Assembly: GCF_024508315.1 (NCBI RefSeq)
Contig: NZ_CP101987.1
Location: 3,596,001 to 3,660,000 of the forward strand
Length of the DNA: 64,000 nt
Direction: 5' to 3'
Source of the DNA: Cellulomonas xiejunii
Lineage (GTDB): Bacteria > Actinomycetota > Actinomycetes > Actinomycetales > Cellulomonadaceae
The translations under genes and the position numbers were made by a program. Positions within the stretch are counted from its first letter, which is position 1; each line of letters begins with the position of its first letter. Below the pieces are notes generated by a model. The model worked only from the letters and a program-made list of their open reading frames with translations, was not told the origin of the DNA and did no database searches. Below, piece after piece: positions 63,247-64,000 of the stretch.

Positions 63247-64000
63247 ATGACGCTCGAGCACGACCTCCGGCCCGTCCCGCCCGCAACCCCGCACGGGACG
63301 ACCGCACCCGGCGCCCGCCCCGTGATCGCGCTGCTCGTGGCCTCCGCGTTCGTCGTCATCCTCAACGAGACGATCATGGGCGTCGCCCTGCCCCGGCTCA
63401 TGGTCGACCTCGACGTCACCGCCGCGACCGCGCAGTGGCTGACCACCGGCTTCCTGCTGACCATGTCGATCGTCATCCCGTGCACCGGCTACCTGCTGGC
63501 CCGGTTCCCGCTGCGGGGACTGTTCTTCACGGCGATGTCGCTGTTCGCCACCGGGACCCTGGTGGCCGCGCTCGCCCCGGGCTTCGAGGTGCTGCTCGCC
63601 GGACGCGTCGTCCAGGCGTCCGGCACCGCGATCATGCTGCCCCTGCTGTTCACCACGGTGCTCAACGTCGTCCCGGCCAGCCACCGCGGCCGGATGATGG
63701 GCGTCATCTCCATCGTCATCGCCGTCGCCCCGGCGATCGGCCCGACGGTGGCCGGCGCGATCCTGTCCGCGCTCGACTGGCGCTGGATGTTCTGGCTCGT
63801 GCTGCCCATCGCGCTGCTCGCCATCGCGCTCGGCGCCGTGTGGGTGCGCAACGTCACCGAGACGTCGCCGGCGACGTTCGACCCGCTCTCCGCGCTGCTC
63901 GCCGCGGCCGGGTTCGGCGGACTCATCTACGGCCTCAGCCTCGTCGGGGAGTCGACCTCGGGGCACGCACCCGTGGCGCCCGGGATCCCGGTCGCGGTCG
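63247..64000 (+). CDS. DHA2-type MFS multidrug exporter, N-terminal part
   Basis: The first 251 codons of a longer gene run off the right edge without a stop. Six or more helices are visible. Helix 1 has LNETIMGVALPRLMVDL; TAQWLTTGFLLTMSIVIP follows. Helix 5 carries the antiporter motif C (VISIVIAVAPAIGPTVAGAI), typical of EmrB/QacA 14-helix drug exporters. An N-terminal ~25-residue polar tail precedes helix 1. ATG 63247 is preceded by AGAGAGACCTC, a weak ribosome site. The divergent TetR probably controls it. Confidence 0.88.
   Translation, partial: MTLEHDLRPVPPATPHGTTAPGARPVIALLVASAFVVILNETIMGVALPRLMVDLDVTAATAQWLTTGFLLTMSIVIPCTGYLLARFPLRGLFFTAMSLFATGTLVAALAPGFEVLLAGRVVQASGTAIMLPLLFTTVLNVVPASHRGRMMGVISIVIAVAPAIGPTVAGAILSALDWRWMFWLVLPIALLAIALGAVWVRNVTETSPATFDPLSALLAAAGFGGLIYGLSLVGESTSGHAPVAPGIPVAV

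Overview
The window is high-GC DNA with strong G/C preference at third codon positions, tight gene packing and many GTG starts. A bacterial proteasome activator, a four-gene 'conservon' signalling operon, a DUF5926 protein and many leaderless promoters all point to an actinobacterium. A Cellulomonas-like member of the Micrococcales is my best guess, but this is inference and no 16S or marker comparison was possible. I see no prophage, transposase, integrase, plasmid function or CRISPR array. The region looks like ordinary chromosome rather than an island.

Layout. 1-4.3 kb: the tail of an unrecognised gene, a repeat cluster, a translationally coupled hydrolase/MFS pair, an amidohydrolase and tRNA-Ser(UGA). 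4.3-7.7 kb: an NmrA-like protein, a methyltransferase, a GH32 fructosidase and a PIN-domain protein. 7.7-13.7 kb: the conservon, made of a 1469-aa sensor kinase with a long repetitive tail, a roadblock protein, a DUF742 protein and a small GTPase, closed by a strong hairpin. 13.9-17.8 kb: quinone oxidoreductase, AGE-family isomerase, proteasome activator Bpa and an EamA exporter. 17.9-21.3 kb: a sugar ABC importer (binding protein plus two permeases, no ATPase). 21.4-32.1 kb: housekeeping and envelope genes (HAD phosphatase, serS, lipid kinase, pheA, a 787-aa membrane protein, glycosyltransferase, DUF5926, pgm). 32.1-32.3 kb: six copies of a 17-bp repeat, three in each orientation. 32.4-39.5 kb: two MFS transporters, gluconokinase, a YtxH-like protein, an amino-acid permease and a Na+/H+ antiporter. 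39.5-49.1 kb: a UvrA2-like ATPase, a PAS/GAF/PP2C phosphatase, a catechol-dioxygenase-like VOC protein with a palindromic operator, a TetR/Ohr peroxide-defence pair, and a Fur-family regulator divergent from a nickel/cobalt permease. 49.1-57.0 kb: a complete kdp potassium-uptake operon, preceded by a 27-codon membrane ORF. 57.2-64 kb: a bile-acid-symporter-family transporter, a 5'-3' exonuclease, VOC proteins, an SDR, an aldo/keto reductase, and a TetR regulator divergent from a DHA2-type efflux pump that runs off the right edge.

How the genes work together. The kdp genes form one chain (small ORF-kdpF-kdpA-kdpB-kdpC-kdpD-kdpE) joined by overlaps of 1-4 bases and short gaps. The four conservon genes are also one unit. 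The three ABC genes form an operon with a hairpin between the binding-protein gene and the permeases. Several metabolic genes (pgm, gluconokinase, GH32, AGE isomerase, sugar importer) indicate use of plant-type sugars.

The most striking window-wide pattern is a -10 hexamer TANNNT placed exactly 6 or 7 bases before the start codon of at least 13 genes, which is the signature of leaderless transcription. I used it to fix several start codons. I did not find a clearly new defence or biosynthetic system. The items most worth following up are the inverted 17-bp repeat cluster, the repetitive tail of the conservon kinase, the ORF upstream of kdpF, and the operators that have no obvious local regulator.
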